Below the pieces are notes generated by a model that did no database searches, was not told where the DNA came from, and worked only from the letters and a program-made list of their open reading frames with translations. From Nothophaeocryptopus gaeumannii (taxonomy: Eukaryota > Ascomycota > Dothideomycetes > Mycosphaerellales > Mycosphaerellaceae): DNA of 64,000 bases. Of the stretch, positions 1 through 10,222 are shown piece by piece (within the stretch, counting starts at the first letter, position 1; every line of letters begins with the position of its first letter). The stretch is from NCBI GenBank assembly GCA_031771865.1, contig JASISA010000026.1:1054001-1118000 (forward strand), in the 5' to 3' direction. The position numbers were made by a program, and so were the translations under genes.

Positions 1-1374
1 AGCTGAGCTAGGCACTTCTTAATGCATCTGTTTGGTATCTCGTCGAGGCCGGGAGCCTTGTCGTTCGGCAGTCTTTGGACTACTTTTCGTACCTCCTCTT
101 CTGTAATTTCGCATGCTATATTGACAGGTTCTGGGTATGTGGTGCTCTCGATATCTGATGTGTCTGCGGGCTCTGGCATTGGGAAAAGGGCTGTCCGTAG
201 GATCTCTGTTTTCGCACTGTCCGTCGTGAACTGATCGTTATTGTGTGTTAGTGTAGGCATCTGGGGAGGTCGAATAGGGCTATCGCTGTTCTTTGCCCAC
301 TTAGCCAGCTTCCACATTCCTGTGGCTCGCTAGCGGTTTTGTGAACCGCGGTCCTCCACTGTTTCCTTTTCTCTGTCTGGATAGTTCTCTTTTTCTCCTG
401 GTTTCGTGCCCTCCACTCCTTCCAGTGCTCCTCGCTCCCTGTCCATTGTGCATGCCGTCTTGCCTGCCGAGCCTCCTGAATCGCATGTAGTACCACCGGC
501 ACACTCCTTGGATCTGGCGGCCGATATGTTTTACGCCGGACAACAAGGTCCCTTGTCTTTGTAGAGCATTGCTGAGATCACTCACGGTGCTATCTATATC
601 CTCCTTTGTTGTCATCCTTCGGCTGTAGGTAGGAGCTTTTGGAGCGTCTCTCTGAACTCCTCCCAGTTAGTGTCCTTCCACATCCATCTTGTTCTCGTCT
701 CCTCCTGTATCCCTATGTTAATAGTTGTCTCTATGCTGATATGATCAGAGTCAATGTCTTCCTTGCCTGGCTGACATGCTGTTATCCTCTTTGATATCTC
801 CTCTGTTGCAAGAGTAAGGTCTATCGTCGTCCCAGTTTGGGACTGTGGTGTCTTTCTCCAGGTAGCAAGGCCTAGGGGTGTCGCTAGGTATAGCGTGTCT
901 CGACACGCCTCTCGTAGCTCTCTTGCTCTAAGATCCTCCTGTGGTACTAACGGTCCTCCCCACCAACGGTGGTGAAGATTGAAGTCTCCAACTAGAACGT
1001 GTTCTCCCGGTTCCTCAATACCTTCTAAAAGCTCCTCCACTGTAAGCCTCGCATCCCAGTTATAGATGTTATGGAGTGTACAGTTCCTATTGTCGTTTGT
1101 AGTGAGATTAGGATCTTCTGATTACTCATAATCCGGTGCGACCATTCGGATAGGCTGTACTTTTATGGACGTAGAATACGACTCTCCTGTCTTTGTCTTC
1201 CCCTGCAACAGTATAGTACTTCGGATGTGTGACTGTTCTTCCATTGCTTGGGTTAGTGTATGGCTCCTGGATAGCGAGAATGTCTTTCTGGCTGTCATCG
1301 AGTAGCTGCCGGTGGGTAGCCTGTGATTTCCGTACGTTTGCCTGCAGTATACTTAGTGTCGGTTGTGTGTTCAT
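1..1374 (-). pseudogene. LINE ORF2 fragment: AP-type endonuclease plus start of reverse transcriptase
   Basis: The N-terminal piece (1374-1126) begins with the endonuclease strand LSILQANVRKS and has AIQEPY. The next piece (about 1040-612, another frame) carries VGDFNLHHRWW and DSDHISIE, the catalytic GDFN and SDH motifs of EEP/AP endonucleases. At 120-1 the minus strand reads NDKAPGLDEIPN, the conserved block at the entry to the LINE reverse transcriptase. Pieces sit in different frames, so the gene is dead. The RT catalytic core lies left of the window. Confidence 0.82.
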
Positions 1375-2911
1375 TGGGTACTAGCTGGTGGTTGATCCCG
1401 CTGTATTGCTCGTCGGATTGACCCTTGTCCTTGCTCCGGTACAATGGTCTTAGCCCTGTTCACCGCCCCAACTGGCCTCCCAAACCTCTGTAGTGTTCGC
1501 TTCTCTACTGCTGTTCCTATTGGCCTCCTGCCTAGGACATATTCGCGGCTTGTCCGGGTAGCTGTTTGTCCTCTCCTCCCATTCGCTCCTTGCTGTAGAG
1601 GAGGGGAAGGCAGAGGAGAAGTAGAGCTAGGAGTACTGTAGGTTAGCTTAGCCATGTAGCTCGCCCCTATCTTCTTCATGCTCTGAATCTTGTCCTTGAT
1701 TGCTTGTCTCTTTGAGCACATATAGTGCCAAGCTGGGTGGTTCTGACTGCAATTTCCGCATTTACTGTGCTTTAATCGGTCTGCCTCTGCAAGCTTCTCG
1801 TGCGCACATTCTCTTATGTTATGGCTTCCTCCACACCTTGCACACACCGTACCGTTTGTGCACCTTGTGCCGATATGGCCATATCTTTGGCAGTTGAAGC
1901 ACTGTGTTATTGTCCATTGGTGGTCCCATTCTTCAGTGTCGTGGAGCACTCCGGAGATGATAATGCCCTTCTACGCAGCTCTAGCAGCTTCCACCGTCTT
2001 CAGTTCGACTACTAGAGTGCTCTGTTTCTTTGTTCCCGTTGCTATAGCTTTCTGGCCCTTCCACCAGGCATTCTGTACTTGGATTCCGGGTATTAGCCGC
2101 TTGTTGTCTTCCTCAATTGACTGGATCCGCTGTGTAGTAGGGTCGTTTCCTGCAACTGTAACAAAGTGGACTTGACTGGGAAGGTTTTCTGTGCTATTCT
2201 TGCCTCCTTCAAGACCTTGCCTAGGCCTTGGGTGTCTGCCGCCATTCGGTTCCTTGCTGCAGGGTCCGTAGTCGTGAGAACTAGTCCATCGGGGACCTTC
2301 TTGACTGCGACTACATGTGCCCAGTTCCCTCCTTCTGCAGTAAAACGCGAAACAATCCGGGTAGCTTCAGCATCCCTAAGCTCAGCCCTAGTCGCTTCGT
2401 TGTCTACGTGAATCTTGAGGGAGCACGCAGCTCTTTGTGCTTTGATGCTAGACAGCTGGGCTGGCTGTTGGGCTGCGACTGTAGCCCAGGTTGTCTTTGG
2501 TCCTGGACTCTGCTCTATCTTCTTCTGAATCTGTGTAATACTCCGTTGGATAGATTCCAGAGTGGCTTCCTGGTTGGTGCGCTTCGTGGTCCGCGCTGCA
2601 GTTGAGTGAATCATATCCAGAATCATCTGGATTGCCCTCTCTGGTTGGAGGGAGGAGTGTTGACTCTGATGCATCAGTTCAGCTGCCTCATTCTGAATAT
2701 CTTTCAGGGCCTCCCAAGGTGAGAGGGGACCCTGCTGGTTCTTGTTTACTGCTGCGTTCTTCTCTCTATACCCCTTCTCTTGGGAGGTTGGGTAGGAAGC
2801 TAGATTGATACTCCCTGTATCTCTGCCTGTAGTAGTTTCTTCAGTAACCTCTTGAAATGGCTCTAGTCCGTTGTCTGTGCCTGAGGCAGCACAGCCTTGT
2901 GCACTGGCCAT
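1371..2911 (-). pseudogene. LINE ORF1 (gag-like, CCHC zinc knuckles), broken
   Basis: An ATG at 2911 opens a 272-residue frame with a helical, Gln-rich N-terminal half. After about 2165 the coding sense moves to another frame. A TAG near 1973 interrupts that second frame. The downstream part (1949-1371) holds a cluster of Cys/His knuckles: CFNCQRYGHIGTRC, CARCGGSHNIREC and CGNCSQNHPAWHYMC. These are typical of the RNA-binding ORF1 protein of fungal LINEs. At least one frameshift and one stop separate the halves, so no full ORF1 protein can be made from this copy. Confidence 0.8.
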
Positions 2912-3820
2912 GCTTGGCAGAGAATTCTCTTCTTCTGATGCTGAGAATCAGTATTTTCGAGCGCTGACTGCGCACCCGCCAACAGCGGCGTGTAGCCGTG
3001 CTTTGGATGCGTGTATTGCCTTGATAGGTTCCGTATGTTCTGAGGTTTTGGTAATGCCGCCTCCCCAAATTCGTTTTTTGAGGTGCAAAGTTCTATGTAT
3101 TAATTACCTTAGGATCTTCCTAAAGTATCCTCTAATAGTCCTTCGCCTAATTAAAGGCTATTTTAAGCGCGTCTAAGCGCGTTATAAAGTTTGTAGCCTA
3201 GTACTTACCTACTTAGCCTCTACCTCGTATACCGAGTAGTTTATCTACTATATCTACTACCTTATATAACCGGGGCGCAAATCCTCGCGAATCTAGGTCT
3301 AGTATATACTAGATAACTATCTCCTCTTCTATTATAGTAAGCTTATACTAGCTATTACGAGAATCGGCTCGAGAAGTAATTCCGTAGTATCGGCTAGTTA
3401 GCGTCGAAGGTAGTACTTTATATGCTATAGCTACGCCTCGGAGGCTTCGAAATTAGCGCTAGTAGTAGGTAGAGAGGGCAAGAACAATTCTACCTTCTTA
3501 ATTAGATAATTCCGTATTGTATTATTAAGATATTATAGGTTAACTTAGAAGTCAGTCGTACTAAGGAAAATTAACTAGCTCGCTTCTATAACTAGCTCGC
3601 TTATAGAATACGTTACGAGTACTTCTACTATAAGTACTACGACTATAAATAGACGTCCTCGAACGCGCCTCTATACCTTCGTAAACACGGTATATATATT
3701 AGTAGAATATCTCCTAAAGACCCTTAAGCTAGGTAGATCGAATAGGGCTTATAAAAGATAGCGTAGAAGGTAGTAGTAAAGGAGGTAGACGAGATAACCT
3801 ATATACTTAGAGAAGCTATC

Positions 3821-4167
3821 TGTTACGGACCGTCTCCTCTGTCACGTGGATAGGCCTAGGAAGTGTCGAACCCCGGAATGTCTCTTTGGTAACAGAGTCT
3901 TGAGAAGTGTAACCTTTACTCAAGAGAGTAGTATTGAGAGATTGAGTTGAGCACGAAGCTCCTATCTACCTCAGTAGAGAACGTGATCTATATACACATA
4001 GGAGATTCGTGTGCTCTCCTGCTTTCTCTGCTTCCTGTGCTTCCGGTGGAAGCACTGCGAGCGACGAGAGTACTGTGAGCGAGCTGCAGCGGAACCTCCC
4101 GAGGCTGAGCTGCAGACCCGCGCTTAGACTGGTTGGCTGCCATCGCCTCTCGGTTCCATCCGTAACA
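3821..4167 (-). repeat. 3' LTR of the gag-only element (left copy)
   Basis: 347 bp beginning TGTTACGGA and ending TCCGTAACA (9-bp terminal inverted repeat). It matches the copy at 5952-6299 almost base for base; one visible difference is a missing T near 4020. Confidence 0.95.
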
Positions 4168-4180
4168 CCATCCCCTTTCT
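4168..4180 (-). promoter_or_regulatory. Polypurine tract next to the 3' LTR
   Basis: On the element strand AGAAAGGGGATGG ends directly at the 3' LTR. This is the expected place and composition for the plus-strand primer of an LTR retrotransposon. Confidence 0.75.
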
Positions 4181-4263
4181 AGCCTAGCTCGTCCCGAGCT
4201 AGTCATAAGCAGGCGGAATACCTCGTGTCCTTATTTCGTCATGGCTCTGTCCTTTCCTTTACC

Positions 4264-4908
4264 ATGCCCAGACATTCCAAACCAAAGAGATCCTCCACTG
4301 AAGACCGAAGAGACCTAGGACTATTCATTCGAGCGAACGGCGAAATCATGCCCCGCGCATGTTCCAAGTGTCGGCAGTATGGTCGTGTGCAAAGTGCACG
4401 TCAGGTCGGGTCGGTGTAGCGAGTGTAATTTTCATGGCCACAAGGGTGTGATATCAAGATCACCGCGTCCGAGTGGGAGAAGCTGAGCAAGGAACGGGCG
4501 AAGCTTCTTGCCCAAATACAAGAAGCCCGAGAAGCCTCTGCTGCCGCCATGGAGCAAGAACAGGAGATCGTGAGGAGAGCTCGCGAAGTTACCTCAACTG
4601 CCCTGGCCAAGGAGCAACGCCTAGCAAAACAACTTGAGCTACTGGACAAGCGTGCCGAGAACGCCGTGTCCGTTGCCGAGGCAAACGCTCAAGAGGCGGA
4701 GGCGGAGGAGGAACTCCTGTCCTCTCTCCCTGAGGGGACTTTCTTCCCTGGGCTCGAGGCCGCGCTTTCTCCTTATACGTGGATGACCGGAGCCGGCGTT
4801 ACTGGCCTTGAGTCGTCAAACTTCTTTCCAGAATCTCCCGGGATCCTTCGCTTCGATCCTTCTCTTTCCTCGTGTGGGGCTGCTTCGGGATCAAACAACG
4901 ACCTATGA
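4264..4908 (+). pseudogene. Antisense accessory ORF of the LTR element: Cys-rich zinc-binding N-terminus plus coiled coil
   Basis: On the strand opposite gag, an ATG at 4264 (MPRHSKPKRSS) opens a frame with CSKC. Two single-base shifts later (near 4384 and 4452) it continues as CKVH, CSEC, FHGHKGC and then WEKLSKERAKLLAQIQEAR. It then runs open from about 4455 to a TGA at 4908. The Cys/His pairs suggest a zinc-binding motif. The middle (about 4470-4720) is Ala/Glu/Lys-rich with heptad character, and the tail is Gly/Ser/Phe-rich. Its C-terminal part overlaps gag antisense by about 135 bp. I do not recognise a family. A host-derived or chromatin/RNA-binding role is only a guess. Confidence 0.6.
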
Positions 4909-5769
4909 GGTTGTTCTTCCAGGTATAAATCCTCATATGCCTGGTATGTGTCTTTGTGCTGCATATGGTTGAATTCGCGCGTCACCATGTTCTTTCTTTT
5001 GCAGCTTCGTGCGTAGTGTCCTTGCTGACCACATGCATAGCACGTCACGCGCTTCGTGCGCCTTTCTCCGCTACCCGTTGCACTCCGGCGAACTATTTCT
5101 GTAGCATCGAGCTCCATCGGCGCTGGTCCATAGGGGTCTTCGCTCGTGGCCTTGAGCGTCCTTTGGATGGCCCTGAGTACGTGTACCGGTCGTACTTCAG
5201 TTCTTGGAGTCTTTCATCGACCTCCCTAGCTGACTTCATCATAGCAGCGAGCGTCGTAATTCCAGTGACTCGAGAGATTTCCGCCTTCACCGAATCCTTC
5301 AGTCCAAGATAGAACTGGGATCTGAAAGCAGCATCATTCCATTCCAAGTCGGCTGCGTACCCCTGAAACTCAGAAACATAGGTAGCAACAGAGGTAGTCT
5401 GTCGGAGTTGCCTAATATGTCGGTCGGCATATGTTTCCTCATTGGGTACTCCATAGAGTTCTTCAAGCTTGGTTTCGAATTCGTCATAATCGTGGAACAC
5501 TCGTTTCGTCTCGGTCTTTGCTCCGTTGGGGTCGTCTTGGCTATCCAGCCAATCCTTCAAGTATGGACGGATCCTCGTGCCGCCCTGCCTCGTAGGTACG
5601 AGCAAGCGTACAGCACCTTGTGGGCCTCTGTCGGGAATTGAGCATGGTTGAAGAGAATGTAGAGCTGAACCTGCAGCTTCCATCCTTCCAGGCGTCCTAG
5701 GGTTCCATCGAACGTCTCCGGTGGTGATACCTTGGGTGCCTTATTCGATCCTGCCGCACTATCGGCCAT
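4773..5769 (-). pseudogene. gag of the LTR element, CCHC knuckle, two frameshifts
   Basis: The likely start is the ATG at 5769 (MADSAAGSNK). The protein has a retrotransposon Gag domain (LKDWLDSQDD, DEFETKLEELYG, ATYVSEFQGYAADLEW, FYLGLKD) followed by a nucleocapsid knuckle CYACGQQGHYARSC and an acidic tail. The reading moves through three frames, changing near 5570 and near 5100, so two indels break it. With LTRs this similar, such damage is either very recent or an assembly error. No protease domain follows. Confidence 0.82.
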
Positions 5770-5941
5770 AGTGGGCCCTTTTGTTCCCCTGTCGTCCACT
5801 TGCAATTGACATCGCGTCCATTGCGTCCGTGAGTCCAGTTGACTGTTGTCCTTGTCGTGTCGCTGAACTGTTCTTGGTCGATCTGTCTTGTTGTCGCACA
5901 GATCCTGACATTCGTTCGAAAGCACTTCCTTCAGCTTTGTG

Positions 5942-5951
5942 GTGCTCAACG
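5942..5951 (-). promoter_or_regulatory. Putative self-priming primer-binding site
   Basis: One base inside the 5' LTR the element strand reads GTTGAGCAC (5950-5942). This is the exact reverse complement of GTGCTCAAC inside the LTR (6085-6077). No CCA-complementary TGG typical of tRNA priming is present. The arrangement resembles Tf1/Tf2 self-priming, where the transcript 5' end folds onto the PBS. Confidence 0.55.
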
Positions 5952-6299
5952 TGTTACGGACCGTCTCCTCTGTCACGTGGATAGGCCTAGGAAGTGTCGA
6001 ACCCCGGAATGTCTCTTTGGTAACAGAGTCTTGAGAAGTGTAACCTTTACTCAAGAGAGTAGTATTGAGAGATTGAGTTGAGCACGAAGCTCCTATCTAC
6101 CTCAGTAGAGAACGTGATCTATATACACATAGGAGATTCGTGTGCTCTCCTTGCTTTCTCTGCTTCCTGTGCTTCCGGTGGAAGCACTGCGAGCGACGAG
6201 AGTACTGTGAGCGAGCTGCAGCGGAACCTCCCGAGGCTGAGCTGCAGACCCGCGCTTAGACTGGTTGGCTGCCATCGCCTCTCGGTTCCATCCGTAACA
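5952..6299 (-). repeat. 5' LTR of the gag-only element (right copy)
   Basis: 348 bp, same ends as the left copy. In element orientation it holds a TATA box (TATATA, plus-strand 6120-6125). About 35 bp downstream is GTGCTCAAC (6085-6077), the predicted transcript start. This would make 6299-6086 U3 and 6085-5952 R plus U5. Confidence 0.95.
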
Positions 6300-7039
6300 C
6301 TATCGACGTATAGAAGTTCTATAACGTAGTCGCTACCTACGTCGTAGAGTGCAGTCTTTCGTACTATAGTATTATAAGCCTGTCCTTTAAGCGAATAATA
6401 CTACTAGCTAATCCGGAGGCTAAGGTTACCTTACTAAATACTACTAGTACGATTCGGCTACGTATTCTTCGCAATTTTATAGAGTAGGAGGTCCTCCTTA
6501 TACGCTAGCTAGATAGGGAGTCTATAGGCTACTACTACCTCTCTATAGACACTTAGGATCTTAGACACGGCTATAAATACTTCTAGGTAGTTAATATTCA
6601 ATTCGTCGACTAAACTAGTAAGCTACGATAAGTACTTATCGATCTAGTTAAAGTTATAGGTAGGGAGGTTAAATTAGGTACCTACCTTACCTAGCTTTAT
6701 CTTAGAAGTATAGAGCGATATAACCTCTAGCTACGCTTTAGCTAGATTACCTCTAATAACGTTATAGTTAACGATACGCTCGTACGCGAATTCGAGAGCT
6801 TTATAAGGTCTAAAGGTATTACTTAGTAGTCTAAGAAGACGCAGAGGTTACGCTACCTAGAGTATATTGTTAATCTAGCGACCTAGGCGTTCCTATACTC
6901 TACGGATCCGGATACCTTCGAAGACGCTATTATACGTACTACTAACTCTTAGTAGTAACTTAATAACGACGATAATAAGAGCTTTATATCCATAGAGGTA
7001 GACGAAGACGGACTTATTAAGTAAGAGCCTCTTACTAAG

Positions 7040-7396
7040 TGTTACGGATCGAACCGAGAGAAGCCACAACCAACCAATCCATGCGGCGCGGGTGCGCGCC
7101 AAGGGCGGCAATACCCGCTGCAAGGTGCTCTCATGCTGCCGAGTGCTCTCACGCTCTCAGATGAGAGCAGGAGGATTCATGAGAGCATGAGAGCCACACG
7201 CTCTCTCTGAGGAACCTCTAGGTATATAGTCTCGATGGTTGACTAGCAATCATCGTGTTCAACTCATGTTACAATCTCACTGATTGGAATAAGCCAAGAC
7301 TTCCTTCACTTCGTTCCACTTGCCGACGCATTCTCCAAAGAAGCCATTCCACGTGATTAAGCGAGTCACCTGACAAGCGAGATACCGTGCGTAACA
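7040..7396. repeat. Solo LTR, second family
   Basis: 357 bp with ends TGTTACGGATCG and GTGCGTAACA, flanked by the 5-bp duplication CTAAG (7035-7039 and 7397-7401). Apart from its ends it differs from the 3821-6299 LTR. It is rich in alternating GAGAGC/GCTCTC runs (7120-7215) that could fold into hairpins. It lies inside the hAT relic. Confidence 0.85.
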
Positions 7397-8210
7397 CTAA
7401 GCTATATACCCTTTTAATCCTTCTACGTAAGGATAGGTAGTAGTAGCTATATAAGGAGTTAGCTTAAGTTTAGCCGAACGTGCCCTCTATAGTACCGAAG
7501 ATACTAAATAAGATAAGGTAGAACGGATAGTTTACTCTTATTAGCGAAGCGATTAATACTAAGATCGTCCTTAACGCTATATTTACTCGCGAGCCGGACG
7601 CCTTCGAAGCGATTATCCTAACTAACGACGATTAGTACTTTCTCGAGTATATAAAGAACTTCCTTAAGCCCTTTAAGTAGGCAACTCTTAAAGCTAAAGG
7701 GTACGCCTATACCCTCGACATCTTTTAACCGATTATAAATAACGTTACCCTTATTTAGTATATCGAAGACTCCGAGAAGCTATACGCTAAGAGGGAGGTA
7801 CTACTTATAGTAGTTAATACGTCGTAGAGGATCTTCGACAAGTACTATACTCTAATTAACGAGTCTAGAGCTTACTTTATAGCTATAATCCTTTACTCTA
7901 AGTTGCGCCTTAAGTGTATTACGTAGTAGTAGAAGATAACTAAGAAGAAGTAGTAGTTAGAGGCCAGTAAGAAGCGTGCTAAAGAGCTTTAGCTATAATA
8001 TTAAGAGCGATATTAGCCTATTACTAATACCTCCGCGGACGTAGAGGTAGACGACGAGGACTAGTTTATAGAGTTCGAGTAATAGAAGGAAGTAGTTACG
8101 GACTACGAAGTCGACTTTATAAACTTTATTACTACGCTACTAACTAAGCTTCTATACCTTACTATCGATAGCGATAAGAAGCGGAAGTAGACGCTACTCT
8201 AGTAGTAGGT

Positions 8211-8530
8211 TGTTACGGACCGTCTCCTCGATCACGTGGATTGGCCTAAGAAGCGTCGAACCTCGGAATGTCTCTCGGTGATCAGAGTCTTGAGAAGTGT
8301 AACCTTTACTCAGAAGAGTAGTATTGAGTTGAGCACGAAGCTCCTATCTAGCTGATAAGGAATGTTCTCTATATACTCGCCTTCCTTAGTATTGCTCTGT
8401 CTGCTCTGTCTGCTCCATTGCTCTGCTGAGGGAGCATAGAGAGCACTGAGAGCAATCTGTAACGGGATCACCCGTTGCAGCTGTGCCTCAGATTGGTTGG
8501 CTGTCATGACTCCACGACTTGTCCGTAACA
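8211..8530 (-). repeat. Solo LTR, diverged relative of the gag-only element
   Basis: 320 bp starting TGTTACGGACCG and ending TTGTCCGTAACA, with target duplication TAGGT (8206-8210 and 8531-8535). It shares long stretches with the LTRs at 3821 and 5952, including GTTGAGCACGAAGCTCC. It has substitutions and indels, so it is an older or sister-subfamily copy. Orientation is taken from that similarity. Confidence 0.88.
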
Positions 8531-9405
8531 TAGGTATAGCCTAGATAGCGCTTACAATATCCGGCTCTATCGTAGCTAGTAATCGACGTATTATCGTACT
8601 TTGCAATATCCGTAGAGAGTAAGCGTACGTTTAGTATAACGTTAACGAGACGTACAACTATATAGGAACGCTCACAGCTAGACGGCGAGACAATCCGGAC
8701 GACTGAGTACTCGAAGCACTAGCAAAGGTAGGGCATAGTAGATATTAAGGTTACTAATAGGTTTGTAGATAACGGCGATATTGTCGCCGGTAGCGACGAG
8801 ATTGTAACTATAGATAGCAATTCAGCTCCTTTGTAGACGTCAAATTCAGCTACTTTGCAACCCTTAGCGTTACTACCGCAGCGACGGCTAAGCCCGCAGC
8901 CTGCAGATTGACCTCCTTCTTAACCATGATCGTCACCACTACCACTGCCGCGGCGCCGGACAGACCGCCGGCGTAGCCGTCGAATACACCTGCTTCTTAA
9001 CCCTAATCGTCACCACAGGAGCACCCAAGGTAAATGACTATGATTTGATTATGATTTGACTATTATTATTACCTGATTATATGATTTGATTCCTGATTAC
9101 AGGGTCTTTGATTTGAATAATCAATATTCAAATACTATGTGGACTGCAGGAGGAAGAGGCGCTCGAAGCTGAAGAGACTGGGTCATCTGGGACCGAGCAG
9201 CTAGAGGATGTCAAGCGAGGAACTGAGGTTCACTGATAACAGTGAGAAGATCTCAGTGAATGCAGTGGTGCGAAATGATTGAGCATGTGAAGCCCATCAC
9301 GCGTTCTAAACAAGCAGCGCGGCATTGCGAAAACATCACAGAAATACCTCTCAGTGAGTCCACACACTGCGGCCTGCCCGCCTCCCTCACTGACGCGTTA
9401 CAGAG
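8531..9405. other. Intergenic, partly RIP-like, no gene seen
   Basis: The first 200 bp resemble the RIP-eroded sequence to the left. Two copies of a 27-bp sequence (CTTCTTAACC...ATCGTCACCAC) lie at about 8911 and 8985. Around 9030-9130 there is a run of ATGATTTGA-like AT-rich words. No open frame with family resemblance was found. Confidence 0.6.
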
Positions 9406-10044
9406 ATGGACGCGACGTCCGCCGTACATCGCGTGGAGCACACCCCCGGCTTGTTCGAGTGCATCCTCCTCAAGATGGACGATGACCGTGAAGGCCTTCA
9501 CACGCTCCTACTGTGCCAGGCTGTGTGCAAGACCTGGGCAATGTTCATCAAGACTACGAAGAGCATCCAACCCAAGCTCTTCCTCGCTCCATCAGCAGCC
9601 TCCAACGACGATCATACAGTAAACCCTCTGTTCGAGAGCACATACCACGGCGAGAACGACTACACCAGCATCGTGTTGCCAAACGGCAGCGGCTTTGGCG
9701 TCATGTTCGATCGCTGCGCGAGAGGCAACGACTATTGTGTTGCAATTCGCTTTGACGCAAGCTATCCGAGCGGGCCAGGTACCGCTGTCTGGGGGCCAAC
9801 TCAGTCGGAAGGAACCTCGTGGAGGGGCATGTACCTTCAACGTCGCAAGTACACCGTTAGCCATATCTATGGAGGAGGTGATGTGTTGGAGAACGCATGG
9901 GTGAGTCCAACGCTCGGTCAGATCTTCGACTTCGAATTCCCAGATGGCTGGCGCAAGGCTCTGGAAAATTTTGAGAGGGAAGCGGCCAAGAACAGGGAAG
10001 CGGCGGAGAGCAGCGAAGCAACCGAGGACAGTGAGCTGGACTAG
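9406..10044 (+). CDS. F-box-domain protein, uncharacterised
   Basis: Intron-less, 212 aa, ATG at 9406, TAG at 10042-10044. The N-terminal ~50 residues look like an F-box: LFECILLKMDD, then LLCQAVCKTWAMFIKTT, then IQPKLFL, the pattern of small F-box proteins abundant in Dothideomycetes. F-box proteins usually link Skp1 of an SCF ubiquitin ligase to a substrate. The rest has no repeat domain I recognise. The C-terminus is a Glu/Ala/Ser-rich low-complexity tail. It sits between the transposon block and TAP42, and the substrate is unknown. Confidence 0.7.
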   Translation: MDATSAVHRVEHTPGLFECILLKMDDDREGLHTLLLCQAVCKTWAMFIKTTKSIQPKLFLAPSAASNDDHTVNPLFESTYHGENDYTSIVLPNGSGFGVMFDRCARGNDYCVAIRFDASYPSGPGTAVWGPTQSEGTSWRGMYLQRRKYTVSHIYGGGDVLENAWVSPTLGQIFDFEFPDGWRKALENFEREAAKNREAAESSEATEDSELD

Positions 10045-10222
10045 TTTCGACTGTGATCGATGCGCCCGGTGAGGAGATTGACGGTGCAAATTTACTCAAG
10101 AATTAAGCGCGAAGCACAGTCTGTGGATGGCTACGCGACATGGTGCCTTCGCACTGGAAGGATGGAACATTGTCGCAAAGACTTGCTCAACCCATACCCA
10201 CAAATACCAACTCTTCATACCT

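Larger units (their letters stand above)
1..2911 (-). mobile_element. Degenerate Tad1-like LINE (non-LTR retrotransposon), truncated by window edge
   Basis: A minus-strand non-LTR retrotransposon in the usual order: ORF1 with CCHC knuckles, then ORF2 with an AP-endonuclease domain and the start of a reverse transcriptase. The RT continues beyond base 1. Both ORFs are broken by frameshifts and stops, so this copy looks dead. The 5' leader probably extends to about 3070, where RIP-type sequence begins. The layout matches fungal Tad1/CgT1-type LINEs; clade assignment is inference. Confidence 0.85.
3821..6299 (-). mobile_element. Non-autonomous gag-only LTR retrotransposon (TR-GAG-like), minus orientation
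   Basis: Two near-identical LTRs (3821-4167 and 5952-6299) enclose 1784 bp. A 5-bp target duplication CTATC flanks the element (3816-3820 and 6300-6304). Inside lie a gag with a CCHC knuckle on the minus strand and a second ORF on the plus strand. No protease, reverse transcriptase, RNase H or integrase is seen, so mobility would need a helper element. The gag type suggests Ty3/gypsy ancestry, which is inference. Near-identical LTRs imply a recent insertion, in sharp contrast to the RIP-eroded target around it. Confidence 0.9.
3076..8210 (+). mobile_element. RIP-mutated hAT transposase relic, split by nested LTR insertions
   Basis: After removing the LTR element at 3821-6299 and the solo LTR at 7040-7396, the plus strand reads as a stop-ridden fungal hAT transposase. 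Near 3615-3690 there is a decayed BED-finger region (SSNAPLYLRKHGI). Near 6749-6885 there are a SNN/ND block and LRYLEYIVNLAT. From 7668 to 7905 there are FLKPFK, YTLDIF and KYYTLINESRAYFIA. These match the order of blocks in Restless/Tc5-like fungal hAT proteins. Most stops are TAG where the family has Trp or Gln, as expected from C-to-T change at CpA on either strand (RIP). CA and TG dinucleotides are nearly absent. The 3076-3570 and 6300-6700 parts are less readable. Confidence 0.72.
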
